6,436 bases of DNA from Clostridia bacterium (lineage in GTDB: Bacteria; Bacillota; Clostridia; Oscillospirales; CAG-272), in NCBI GenBank assembly GCA_017416885.1, contig JAFQAM010000134.1:1-6436 (forward strand). The letters are read 5' to 3'. The notes under the pieces were generated by a model, which did no database searches, was not told the DNA's origin, and worked only from the letters and a program-made list of their open reading frames with translations. Below are positions 1 to 5,220 of this stretch, piece by piece. The translations under genes were made by a program, and so were the position numbers. Position 1 is the stretch's first letter, and each line of letters starts with the position of its first letter.

Positions 1-28
1 AGGGAAGCATTTTTTGTAATGCATCCAT
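1..28 (-). CDS. dnaB: Start of probable replicative DNA helicase DnaB (partial, runs off the left edge)
   Basis: Only nine codons are visible, reading M-D-A-L-Q-K-M-L-P. The ATG (28-26) shares its A with the last base of the rplI stop, a TAATG overlap typical of translational coupling. DnaB helicases often begin with a short leader followed by a -LP-, -MP- or -PP- motif ahead of the conserved LEAEQ segment, and the gene after gdpP and rplI in Bacillus and many Clostridia is the replicative helicase (dnaC in B. subtilis). The peptide is too short for a family assignment by sequence. The call rests on gene order and the compatible N-terminus. An alternative in-frame start is the second ATG at 10-8. 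Confidence 0.5.
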
Positions 29-474
29 TATTTTTCCACCACCATAACAGTAAGCTTACCGATAATGCCCTGATAAAGCTTTACATCAATTTTATATGTG
101 CCAAAAGCTTTAATCGGAGCATCAAGCTCAAACTTTCTCTTGTCAATTTCAATGCTGAACTGTGATTTTAATGCTTCTGCAATATCCTTTGAGGTAACTG
201 CGCCGTAAAATCTACCGCCCTCGCCTGCATCCGCCGTGATTTTTACAGTTGCGTCATTAAGCTTCCTTGCAAGCTCGTTTGCCGCCTGCTTTTCAAGCTC
301 AACCTTATGATTGGCGGAATCCTGTCTGTTTTTAGCATCCGCAACCGCCTTTGCATCAGCGGGAATAGCTAATTTTTTTGGAAAAAGAAAATTTCTCGCA
401 TATCCCTCCGAAACATTTATAATCTGATCCTTTTTGCCTTGTGATTTTACATCCTGTAATAAAAGTACCTTCAT
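28..474 (-). CDS. rplI: 50S ribosomal protein L9 (bL9)
   Basis: This 148-residue protein has the normal bL9 length. It opens with [18 protein letters not shown] and continues with [16 protein letters not shown], the conserved N-terminal domain that binds 23S rRNA. A charged, Ala/Lys/Glu-rich connecting helix follows at about residues 42-75. The C-terminal domain contains the [17 protein letters not shown] block and ends [10 protein letters not shown]. The protein sits at the base of the L1 stalk and helps limit ribosome slippage and frameshifting. The reading frame continues upstream by ten codons, but the start at 474 is chosen because it begins the family's canonical MKV and has an AGGAGG site 6 nt upstream. 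The gene lies 1 nt after gdpP and overlaps the next gene by 1 nt, so it is almost certainly translated from a shared mRNA. Confidence 0.97.
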   Translation of the reverse strand: MKVLLLQDVKSQGKKDQIINVSEGYARNFLFPKKLAIPADAKAVADAKNRQDSANHKVELEKQAANELARKLNDATVKITADAGEGGRFYGAVTSKDIAEALKSQFSIEIDKRKFELDAPIKAFGTYKIDVKLYQGIIGKLTVMVVEK

Positions 475-475
475 T

Positions 476-2515
476 TTATTCCTCCTTGATTGAATACTTA
501 TCAATCGCCTTCTTTAGCTTTGTAACAATATTTTTTACATTATCGTCAGTAAAGTAACCGCCGGCAGCATTATAGTGACCGCCGCCTCCAATTTCCTCAA
601 GTATAAGCTGAACATTAATGTTACCGCAGGAGCGCGCAGAAATATGAACTGAATCGTCGATTTTTACGATAACAAACGAAGCCTCTACATTATCAATTTT
701 CAGCATGCTGTCAGCCACTCTCGCGGCTAAAATCTTGTCTGCCTTGGTTGTTCCTGCTTCCTTGGCGACAATTGCCATGTTGTTATTGTAAATCTCAATA
801 AGCTCACCGTACCGTGTTTCCTGCTGGAAATCAACCAACGATGTCTTAAATAAGCACGCAATATCATCATAGCTTGCGCCTCTTTCTCTTAAATACATAG
901 CCGCGCCATAGGTTTTTGTACCGGTATTCTGAGTTAATTGCTTTGTATCAAGAGTAATGCCCGCAAAAAGCATATTTGCCTCATTTTGCTTAAGCGTGTC
1001 GTTTGGCAAAATTTGCTCAATCATTTCAGTTACAATCTCACTTGCGCTTGAGGCAGATGTTTCAATGTACGAGATTAATGGCTCAACCTCGTACTCGCCG
1101 TTCTTTCTGTGGTGGTCAACAATAATAAATTTCTCGACATTTTTAGCGATATCGGGATTTTCAATCATTTTCAGATTGTTTACATCAACAAGAATAAGCA
1201 GCGTTCCGTCAGAAACCAAATCAAGACCTGCCGCGCCATCAATGAACACGCCTTGATATGCGGGATCGTCATTTACAAATTCCAGCGCTTTAATAACATT
1301 TTGGTTTGAGAAATTTGTAACAATGTTATATTCAACGCCGCAAATTTGACAGAACTTCGCCACGCCGACAGATGCGCCGATAGCATCATAATCGGGGAAC
1401 GAGTGTCCCATAATGATAACATTTTTAGCAGTGATAATGTGGCTCACAAGCTCGTTTGCAAACACTCTTGCCTTGACTCTCGTTCTTCTTTGAGCCGCGC
1501 TCACTCTTGCGCCATAGTATTTGAATTTATCGCCAATCTTAACGACCGCCTGGTCTCCGCCGCGCTGTAATGCCATTTCAAGACAGGTGTGAGAGGCCTT
1601 TTCCTTTTCAGCAAAGGTGCCTTCAAATTTAGCAATACCGATAGAAATGGTAACAGGAATATTCGCCGCGCCGATACGGATGTTACGCGCTCTTTTTAAA
1701 ATGTTGAAGCCCTGGTGATTCGTTTCATCCTCTAAATGCTCGGCCTCATATTCATTCAGCGTTTCCTTTGTAAATCCGTCAAGATACGCTGCATCAAATA
1801 TGAAAATATATTTGTCTCTTTCGTATTCCTTGATAACGCCGTTTACACTGCTTGCCCATTCACGAACAAGCTCGCCGATCTGAGAGGAAGCCTCGCGGTA
1901 TTTTTCCTGCTCAAACTGTAAAAGCTCATCAAGGTTATCAACTACAATAAACGCAATCAGCTTGTCGGTATCCTTAAGCTTCTGGTCTAAGAACATTTCG
2001 TGCGTTATGTTTCTTAAAACGAAAAGAAAATACGGCTTTTCGCCTGAGCCAACCGCGGTTCTTTGAATACGGTATTTTTCATTGGACAATTCCACATCGG
2101 GCAGCTCTCCCTCGTCAAGAAGCTCGCCGTCGAAAAAGTTGGAAACATAAGAGCCTAAAATCGGAGATTTCTGACCGCTTGCCACTTGCATAAAGGGATT
2201 ATACCAGATTATCTTGCCGTGAGTGTCGCAAATAAATGCAGGCTCCTCCAAATCTCTGATTTTTTCAAACATAATGGCTAAAAGCTCGCCGCTTTGTGGG
2301 CCGTCAATCTTGCGCTTCTTGTATATTGCATTTACAATTATTGCGGAAATCACAAGAATAAAAATCAAAACGCAAGCGCATATAAGCGAAATATATAGAA
2401 AGTTGTCAGGCGCCTTGGAAATCAGATAGCCTGTGCCAAACAATCCAAGTGTAGCAAAAAACGATAGTATTAGGCATAGCAAGGCTCTGCCGTTGCTGCT
2501 TTTGTTATTATGCAT
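476..2515 (-). CDS. gdpP: Cyclic-di-AMP phosphodiesterase GdpP (YybT family)
   Basis: This 679-residue protein is near the usual 650-680 of the family and hydrolyses the messenger c-di-AMP to pApA. Two membrane segments lie at about residues 11-33 and 39-62. A PAS-like sensor follows (about 85-175, with [12 protein letters not shown]), then a degenerate GGDEF domain (about 185-330, with GGDQAVVK where a cyclase would have GGDEF). The catalytic DHH-DHHA1 part carries H371-x3-D375-x-D377-AIGA, D444 in LVDVNN, D467-H468-H469, GITLDT (D523), and [11 protein letters not shown] at 643-653. All expected metal ligands appear present, so it should be active. One feature to note is N446 in LVDVNN, where many relatives have VDTH. 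The start at 2515 has AAGGAG 7 nt upstream; an in-frame ATG at 2548 lacks such a site and would extend the N-terminus by 11 basic residues. It is the first gene of the operon with rplI and probably dnaB. Confidence 0.96.
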   Translation of the reverse strand: MHNNKSSNGRALLCLILSFFATLGLFGTGYLISKAPDNFLYISLICACVLIFILVISAIIVNAIYKKRKIDGPQSGELLAIMFEKIRDLEEPAFICDTHGKIIWYNPFMQVASGQKSPILGSYVSNFFDGELLDEGELPDVELSNEKYRIQRTAVGSGEKPYFLFVLRNITHEMFLDQKLKDTDKLIAFIVVDNLDELLQFEQEKYREASSQIGELVREWASSVNGVIKEYERDKYIFIFDAAYLDGFTKETLNEYEAEHLEDETNHQGFNILKRARNIRIGAANIPVTISIGIAKFEGTFAEKEKASHTCLEMALQRGGDQAVVKIGDKFKYYGARVSAAQRRTRVKARVFANELVSHIITAKNVIIMGHSFPDYDAIGASVGVAKFCQICGVEYNIVTNFSNQNVIKALEFVNDDPAYQGVFIDGAAGLDLVSDGTLLILVDVNNLKMIENPDIAKNVEKFIIVDHHRKNGEYEVEPLISYIETSASSASEIVTEMIEQILPNDTLKQNEANMLFAGITLDTKQLTQNTGTKTYGAAMYLRERGASYDDIACLFKTSLVDFQQETRYGELIEIYNNNMAIVAKEAGTTKADKILAARVADSMLKIDNVEASFVIVKIDDSVHISARSCGNINVQLILEEIGGGGHYNAAGGYFTDDNVKNIVTKLKKAIDKYSIKEE
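481..486 (-). promoter_or_regulatory. rplI ribosome binding site inside the end of gdpP
   Basis: On the minus strand AGGAGG is followed by the 6-nt spacer AATAAA and the rplI ATG. The site encodes the last codons of gdpP (K-E-E-stop), so ribosomes finishing gdpP pass directly over it. This supports coupled translation and fixes the rplI start at 474. Confidence 0.88.
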
Positions 2516-2522
2516 AGCATAT

Positions 2523-2528
2523 CTCCTT
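2523..2528 (-). promoter_or_regulatory. gdpP ribosome binding site deciding the start
   Basis: AAGGAG on the minus strand is followed by seven bases (ATATGCT) and the ATG at 2515. The ATG inside the spacer (2520-2518) is in another frame. The in-frame ATG at 2548 lies upstream of this site, close to the predicted transcription start, so 2515 is preferred. Confidence 0.8.
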
Positions 2529-2551
2529 CGTTTATTTATTTTGTACATATT

Positions 2552-2580
2552 AGTATAACAGAATTTTTTATAAAAGTAAA
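2552..2580 (-). promoter_or_regulatory. Probable sigma-A promoter of the gdpP-rplI operon
   Basis: On the minus strand there is a -35 of TTTACT (2580-2575), a 17-nt spacer and a -10 of TATACT (2557-2552). Transcription would start near 2545, giving a short leader of about 30 nt before gdpP. It is arranged back to back with the plus-strand promoter, with 19 nt between the two -35 boxes. Confidence 0.65.
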
Positions 2581-2599
2581 GTATTTATTTAAAATATAC

Positions 2600-2628
2600 T
2601 TGAAAGTCATTTTATTTTATGGTAAAAT
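2600..2628 (+). promoter_or_regulatory. Probable sigma-A promoter for the GlmU-like gene
   Basis: TTGAAA (2600-2605), a 17-nt spacer and TAAAAT (2623-2628), with TGG directly before the -10, so it also fits the extended -10 pattern TGn. Transcription would start near 2635. The first gene begins at 2850, so the mRNA would carry a leader of about 215 nt containing both heptamer tracts and the hairpins described below. Confidence 0.68.
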
Positions 2629-2637
2629 TCTTTTTAA

Positions 2638-2663
2638 GGATGTGGGATGTAGGATGTAGGGAT
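2638..2663 (-). repeat. Degenerate 7-nt tandem repeat, left tract of intergenic space 1
   Basis: On the plus strand the units are TGTGGGA, TGTAGGA and TGTAGGG, flanked by partial units. On the minus strand they read CTACATC, CTACATC and CCACATC. The CTACATC unit closely resembles the CTATATC units of the tract just before mfd (5227-5240), but lies in the opposite orientation. It sits just after the predicted transcription start of the GlmU-like gene. Confidence 0.75.
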
Positions 2664-2697
2664 GCGCCAAGGGTGCATTTCATGAAGCAAAGCTTCA
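2662..2697 (+). repeat. Two small hairpins in the GlmU-like gene leader
   Basis: The first is ATGCGCC (2662-2668), loop AAG, GGTGCAT (2672-2678), with one G-U pair in seven. The second is TGAAGC (2683-2688), loop AAA, GCTTCA (2692-2697), perfect over six pairs. They are separated by only TTTCA-like sequence, in the same style as the denser arrays at 4860 and 5108. Confidence 0.6.
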
Positions 2698-2746
2698 ATT
2701 TATGGCGAAAGACAATTCATTTAGATATAAAGACACAAGCCAAAAT

Positions 2747-2789
2747 CACACTGCGTGTGTCGATATATTTTTGCTTTGCAAAATGAGAG
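2747..2789 (+). repeat. Hairpin - TCGATATA - hairpin module before the GlmU-like gene
   Basis: CACAC, loop TGC, GTGTG (2747-2759) is followed by the linker TCGATATA (2760-2767) and then by TTTTGC, loop TTT, GCAAAA (2769-2783) and TGAGAG. The linker, the second hairpin and the tail are almost the same as 5192-5220 upstream of mfd (there TTTTGC, TTC, GCAAAA, TGTGAG). Between 2698 and 2746 I see no clear structure. Confidence 0.75.
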
Positions 2790-2834
2790 CTAACCACTAA
2801 CCACTAACCACCAACCACTAACTACCAACCAACC
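2790..2834 (+). repeat. 7-nt tandem repeat, right tract of intergenic space 1
   Basis: Six consecutive heptamers are CTAACCA three times (2790-2810), CCAACCA, CTAACTA and CCAACCA (2825-2831), then ACC. The tract contains no G on the plus strand, so it would be unstructured in RNA unless paired with a G-rich partner. It abuts GAAAGGAG (2835-2842), the ribosome binding site of the next gene. Confidence 0.88.
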
Positions 2835-2849
2835 GAAAGGAGAAACAAA

Positions 2850-4031
2850 ATGAAGAGATTTTTTATAGCTGTATGTGAAATGGACGAAACAGCGCATTTT
2901 GCAAACGGAGCAAGAACACCTCTGTTTGGCGCGCCTCTTTATAAGCACGCTCATAGAAAGATTATGGATGCAGTAAACAAATTAGGACTTTCGGTGAAAT
3001 TTATTTCTGTGGATGTGTTTGACGAAAAGTCGTCAAGTCAGGAATTGGGCAAAAATATTGAAAGCGGCGATTTTATAGCAATTGTATCACCGCTTATATT
3101 CTTAGCGCCCTCAAAGGTGATTGAGGATGCAATTAAATGTATACTGAACAATAAATTCACATATGCCACAATAGGAATACATAGCGATTATTTCGGCATT
3201 TTTGGTTTTGGCGAAATGGTATCCAAGGAGCAGGTAATAACAAATTGCGCCGATTTTGAGGATACCATACAGGATAGCGGAGCAGTATATACCCGTAAAA
3301 TGCTTATGGAAAAGGAAAAAGCAACTCCTGTTACGCGACTTGATTATTATAAGAAAATCGAGGAATACAGAAACGAGCTTCTTGATTATCTCATAATGAG
3401 CGGCGTTGATATTGAAAACCGAGACGGAGTAGTGGTTTCTCCCACAAGCGTTATAAGATCAGGCACTAAAATCCTACCAAACACCCAGATTTATGAGGGC
3501 TCGCTAATTAAGGCGCATTCTGTAATCGGCCCGAATACGGTAATTACACACAGCGAAATCGGTGAGGATGTAAAAATAGAAAACAGCAAAATCTCAAACT
3601 CTGTTATTTTAGACGGAGTTACGGTTGAAAGCTACTCCGATATATCAAATAATTGCCAGATCGGTGAGGATGCTATCATCAAAAACGGATGTACAATTAA
3701 AAATTCCGAAATTGGCTCAAGAAGCGTAATTTACTCAAACGCAGTTATAGTAGAAACAAAAGCAGGCGCAGGAGTTATGTTTGGAAGCAACTCTGTCACA
3801 GTTAAAAATGTAAATGATGAAAACCACAGCAAAACCTACCAATGCAGAATTGGCAATAATGCAATTATCGGCTGCAACGCAAGTCTGATTGCCCCAATCG
3901 AGCTTGGCGATAACGCATTAGTGGCGGCGGGCTCAACAATAACAGATAGCGTGCCAACCAACGCATTTGCCATCGCCCGCGAATTCCAAGAAAACAAGGA
4001 AAATAGAGCTAAAAAACGCAAGAGATTTTAA
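2850..4031 (+). CDS. GlmU-like protein: degenerate nucleotidyltransferase half plus left-handed beta-helix half (probable pseudoenzyme)
   Basis: This 393-residue protein has the layout of GlmU (UDP-GlcNAc pyrophosphorylase / glucosamine-1-P acetyltransferase, about 450 residues) but is shorter. Residues 1-165 resemble a worn nucleotidyltransferase fold: the LAAGxGTRM-type signature and following Lys are absent, and SGDFIAIVSPL (72-82) has Ser80 where GDxPL would supply a metal-binding Asp. A helical linker (165-185) leads to hexapeptide repeats from about 195 to 370 (for example V-I-G-P-N-T, E-I-G-E-D-V, Q-I-G-E-D-A, R-I-G-N-N-A), ending P-I-E-L-G-D-N-A-L-V-A-A-G-S-T-I. The N-V-N-D-E-N-H-S-K-T stretch aligns with the NYDG...KT region of GlmU, but the HLSYxGD catalytic block is not found. 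The C-terminus is basic (NRAKKRKRF). The ribosome site AAAGGAG lies 7 nt before the ATG. Its place before pth and mfd is where glmU-prs usually lies. Binding, regulatory or altered substrate roles are possible; I cannot assign one. Confidence 0.75.
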   Translation: MKRFFIAVCEMDETAHFANGARTPLFGAPLYKHAHRKIMDAVNKLGLSVKFISVDVFDEKSSSQELGKNIESGDFIAIVSPLIFLAPSKVIEDAIKCILNNKFTYATIGIHSDYFGIFGFGEMVSKEQVITNCADFEDTIQDSGAVYTRKMLMEKEKATPVTRLDYYKKIEEYRNELLDYLIMSGVDIENRDGVVVSPTSVIRSGTKILPNTQIYEGSLIKAHSVIGPNTVITHSEIGEDVKIENSKISNSVILDGVTVESYSDISNNCQIGEDAIIKNGCTIKNSEIGSRSVIYSNAVIVETKAGAGVMFGSNSVTVKNVNDENHSKTYQCRIGNNAIIGCNASLIAPIELGDNALVAAGSTITDSVPTNAFAIAREFQENKENRAKKRKRF

Positions 4032-4034
4032 AAG

Positions 4035-4062
4035 CTGTCAGCCGTTAGCTGTTAGCGGTCAG
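4035..4062 (-). repeat. 7-nt tandem repeat, left tract of intergenic space 2
   Basis: Four exact-period units on the plus strand are CTGTCAG, CCGTTAG, CTGTTAG and CGGTCAG. On the minus strand they read CTGACCG, CTAACAG, CTAACGG and CTGACAG. They are complementary to the right tract at 4179-4206: 21 of 28 positions match by Watson-Crick pairing and all but one by allowing G-U pairs. Confidence 0.85.
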
Positions 4063-4114
4063 CAGATTTGAATATAAGCGTCTTGGTTGCAAAATAAGTA
4101 ATACAGATAGTAAA

Positions 4115-4138
4115 GTCAGACACATAGCTGACAGTTTT
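4115..4138 (+). terminator. Weak hairpin plus T-run, possible terminator of the GlmU-like gene
   Basis: GTCAG (4115-4119), an 8-nt loop, CTGAC (4128-4132), AG and TTTT (4135-4138). Five pairs and four T residues are marginal for a Rho-independent terminator. No better candidate was found between this gene and pth, so read-through into pth is quite possible. Confidence 0.3.
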
Positions 4139-4178
4139 AAAATGAATCCGTTTCCTTCTCCCCGTTCGTCTAAACTCG

Positions 4179-4213
4179 CTGGCGGCTGGCGGCTGACGGC
4201 TGACGGCTAAAAT
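4179..4213 (+). repeat. 7-nt tandem repeat, right tract of intergenic space 2
   Basis: Five units in register are CTGGCGG twice, CTGACGG twice and CTAAAAT, ending exactly at the ATG at 4214. The final CTAAAA unit is shared with the tract before mfd (CTAAAAG at 5255). It pairs with the left tract at 4035-4062, so an RNA crossing this space could form a 28-bp stem just before pth. No convincing promoter for pth was found between 4063 and 4178. Confidence 0.87.
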
Positions 4214-4215
4214 AT

Positions 4216-4220
4216 GAGGA
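4216..4220 (+). promoter_or_regulatory. Likely pth ribosome binding site, deciding the start
   Basis: GAGGA (4216-4220) lies 5 nt before the ATG at 4226. The earlier in-frame ATG at 4214 follows CTAAAAT directly with no purine-rich site upstream. The site is weaker than those of the neighbouring genes. Confidence 0.5.
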
Positions 4221-4225
4221 ATACA

Positions 4226-4864
4226 ATGACGAATATTTTCGACTTATTTAAAAAGATTGAGAAAAAAGAGGATAGCCAGCCTATAACCCACTTAATTGTA
4301 GGGCTTGGCAATCCGGGAAACGAATATGCATACACAAGGCATAATGCAGGCTTTTTAGCCATAGACTATATATGCTTAAACCACGGCGGAGAATGCCAGA
4401 GAGCAAAATTCAAGGCGCTAACAGGCGAATGGCGAGTAGGTGGCAAAAGAGTTTTGCTTATGAAGCCTCAGACATTTATGAACCTGTCAGGCGAGGCAGT
4501 AATCGAGGCGGTTAATTTTTATAAAATTCCACCTGAAAATGTAATAGTTTTAAGCGACGATATTACACTTGACATTGGCAGAATGAGAATACGCAGAAGC
4601 GGAAGCGCAGGCGGTCATAATGGACTGAAAAACATTATTGCCCACCTTGGCACAGACAAATTTCCACGCATAAAGCTTGGCGCAGGACAAAAGCCAAATG
4701 AATATCCAATGGTTGATTGGGTGCTTGCAAGAATTCCGAAAAACGAAGAGGAATACTTCAAGAAAATTCTTGAATATGTGCCACAGGCATTGGAAAAAAT
4801 GGTTAACGGTGATATTGATAGCGCAATGTGTATGGTTAACGGTGTTAACACCGTTAACAGCTAA
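4226..4864 (+). CDS. pth: Peptidyl-tRNA hydrolase
   Basis: This 212-residue bacterial Pth1 family enzyme cleaves the ester bond of peptidyl-tRNA released from stalled ribosomes, recycling tRNA in the cytoplasm. The conserved signatures are in order: LIVGLGNPG (23-31, Asn29), TRHNAGF (37-43, catalytic His39), MKPQTFMNLSG (79-89, Asn86), LSDDITLDIG (109-118, with Asp111 the likely catalytic partner) and GGHNGLKN (129-136, Asn132). All catalytic residues are present. The protein has about 20 residues before the usual N-terminus (I-F-D-L-F-K-K-I-E-K-K-E-D), a charged helix-like extension. An ATG at 4214 would add four residues but has no ribosome site. The last six residues (V-N-T-V-N-S) come from a palindrome that begins the downstream repeat array, and the stop codon falls in that array's first linker. 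Adjacency to mfd matches many Firmicutes. Confidence 0.96.
   Translation: MTNIFDLFKKIEKKEDSQPITHLIVGLGNPGNEYAYTRHNAGFLAIDYICLNHGGECQRAKFKALTGEWRVGGKRVLLMKPQTFMNLSGEAVIEAVNFYKIPPENVIVLSDDITLDIGRMRIRRSGSAGGHNGLKNIIAHLGTDKFPRIKLGAGQKPNEYPMVDWVLARIPKNEEEYFKKILEYVPQALEKMVNGDIDSAMCMVNGVNTVNS
4835..4858. repeat. Perfect 24-nt palindrome at the end of pth
   Basis: The palindrome contains GTTAAC three times, at 4835, 4844 and 4853, with the middle copy at its centre. A further GTTAAC lies at 4802, inside a 13-nt direct repeat (ATGGTTAACGGTG at 4799-4811 and 4832-4844). It encodes the final VNGVNTVN of Pth. No T-run follows, so it is not an ordinary terminator. Confidence 0.9.
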
Positions 4865-4942
4865 ATTTGTGCAAGCACAAGCTAAATTCGGCAAGCCGAG
4901 CGAAATTCGCTACGCGAGCGAAATTGCCTTCGGCAGCTAAAA
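4860..4942 (+). repeat. Array of four mini-hairpins with GCKAAAT linkers
   Basis: Linkers GCTAAAT (4860), GCTAAAT (4881), GCGAAAT (4900), GCGAAAT (4918) and GCTAAAA (4936) separate four hairpins. These are TTGTGC-AA-GCACAA, TCGGC-AA-GCCGA, TCGC-TAC-GCGA and TGCC-TTC-GGCA. Every stem differs, yet each is perfectly self-complementary, and the period is 18-21 nt. The TAA inside the first linker is the stop codon of pth. Confidence 0.9.
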
Positions 4943-4955
4943 ATTTCATAAATCC

Positions 4956-4996
4956 AAGTCCGAGAAATCGGGCTTACTTGCGTTATGCGAGTAGCT
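4956..4996 (+). repeat. Further hairpins downstream of pth
   Basis: AAGTCCGA (4956-4963), loop GAAA, TCGGGCTT (4968-4975) forms eight pairs including one G-U, with a GNRA-type tetraloop. It is followed by TACTTGCG, loop TTA, TGCGAGTA (4975-4993), eight pairs with two G-U. Neither is followed by a T-run. They may be eroded members of the same hairpin family or an mRNA-end structure. Confidence 0.5.
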
Positions 4997-5002
4997 TCGC
5001 AA

Positions 5003-5037
5003 GGTAATAGGTAATAAGTAAGAGTGAATAAGTATTT
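5003..5037 (-). repeat. Degenerate 7-nt tandem repeat, left tract of intergenic space 3
   Basis: The plus-strand units are GGTAATA, GGTAATA, AGTAAGA, GTGAATA and AGTATTT, the first two exact and the rest degraded. On the minus strand the exact part reads CTATTAC in the same CT register as the other tracts. It ends 12 nt before the predicted -35 of the mfd promoter. Confidence 0.65.
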
Positions 5038-5049
5038 TGGAAAATTTAT

Positions 5050-5078
5050 TTGATAAGCTTTTTAGAGTAAGGTATTAT
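5050..5078 (+). promoter_or_regulatory. Probable sigma-A promoter of mfd
   Basis: TTGATA (5050-5055), a 17-nt spacer and TATTAT (5073-5078). Transcription would start near 5085, giving a leader of about 195 nt that carries the TCGATATA hairpin array and the heptamer tract. Read-through from pth is also possible, since no clear terminator separates them. Confidence 0.65.
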
Positions 5079-5105
5079 CAATAAAAATCAAAAGCAAATT
5101 GATAA
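5050..5105. promoter_or_regulatory. Three TTGATAA sites around the mfd promoter
   Basis: TTGATAA occurs at 5050-5056 (overlapping the -35), inverted as TTATCAA at 5075-5081 (overlapping the -10), and direct at 5099-5105. Centre spacings are 25 and 24 nt. The inner pair extends to TTATCAAT / ATTGATAA (5075-5082 and 5098-5105), which could be a protein site or an 8-bp hairpin. AT-rich composition makes chance recurrence plausible. Confidence 0.35.
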
Positions 5106-5107
5106 CC

Positions 5108-5220
5108 GCTAAAATGTGCTTCGCACTCGATATATTTGCTACGCAAATTCGATATAGCCTTCGGCTTCGATATAATTCGCCAAGGCGAATTTCGATATAT
5201 TTTGCTTCGCAAAATGTGAG
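5108..5220 (+). repeat. Array of five mini-hairpins with TCGATATA linkers in the mfd leader
   Basis: After GCTAAAAT (5108-5115) come five hairpins: GTGC-TTC-GCAC (5116-5126), TTTGC-TAC-GCAAA (5135-5147), GCC-TTC-GGC (5157-5165), ATTCGCC-AA-GGCGAAT (5175-5190) and TTTTGC-TTC-GCAAAA (5200-5214). The linker TCGATATA is identical in all four gaps (5127, 5149, 5167, 5192). Stems are all different but perfectly paired. The loops are the same set (AA, TAC, TTC) as in the 4860 array. Confidence 0.92.

Larger units (their letters stand above)
4026..4142. repeat. Inverted repeat with arms 4026-4042 and 4127-4142
   Basis: The left arm TTTTAAAAGCTGTCAGC contains the stop codon of the GlmU-like gene (4029-4031). 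The right arm GCTGACAG-TTTTAAAA is its reverse complement except for one missing base. The 84-nt separation is too wide for a normal terminator. The left arm overlaps the heptamer tract at 4035 and therefore has two possible partners. Confidence 0.7.

Noticed and set aside
957..1309. Plus-strand open frames within gdpP
   Set aside because: They lie antisense to a well-supported gene, have no ribosome site, and their translations are rich in Ser, Ile and Phe without any recognisable domain.
2640..2849. Known riboswitch in the leader of the GlmU-like gene
   Set aside because: No conserved core of the c-di-AMP (ydaO), glmS, T-box or other familiar class was recognised; the structure consists of independent small hairpins and tandem repeats.
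4068..4111. Candidate promoters for pth
   Set aside because: TTGAAT with AAAATA and TTGGTT with GATAGT are at workable spacing but match consensus too poorly; pth may instead be read from upstream.
4550..4894. Minus-strand open frames across pth
   Set aside because: They are mirror frames of conserved pth coding sequence and start inside the hairpin array, with no promoter or ribosome site.
4677..4940. Plus-strand open frame overlapping pth in another phase
   Set aside because: Pth motifs are continuous in the chosen frame to the stop at 4864; the alternative frame only reads through repeats afterwards.
5057..5063. Run AGCTTTTT as a terminator after pth
   Set aside because: No stable stem lies directly before the T-run, and the bases sit within the spacer of the predicted mfd promoter.
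4860..5220. Possible CRISPR array
   Set aside because: The constant parts are only 7-8 nt, the spacing is 18-25 nt, and the variable parts are palindromes, unlike CRISPR spacers. No cas genes are present.
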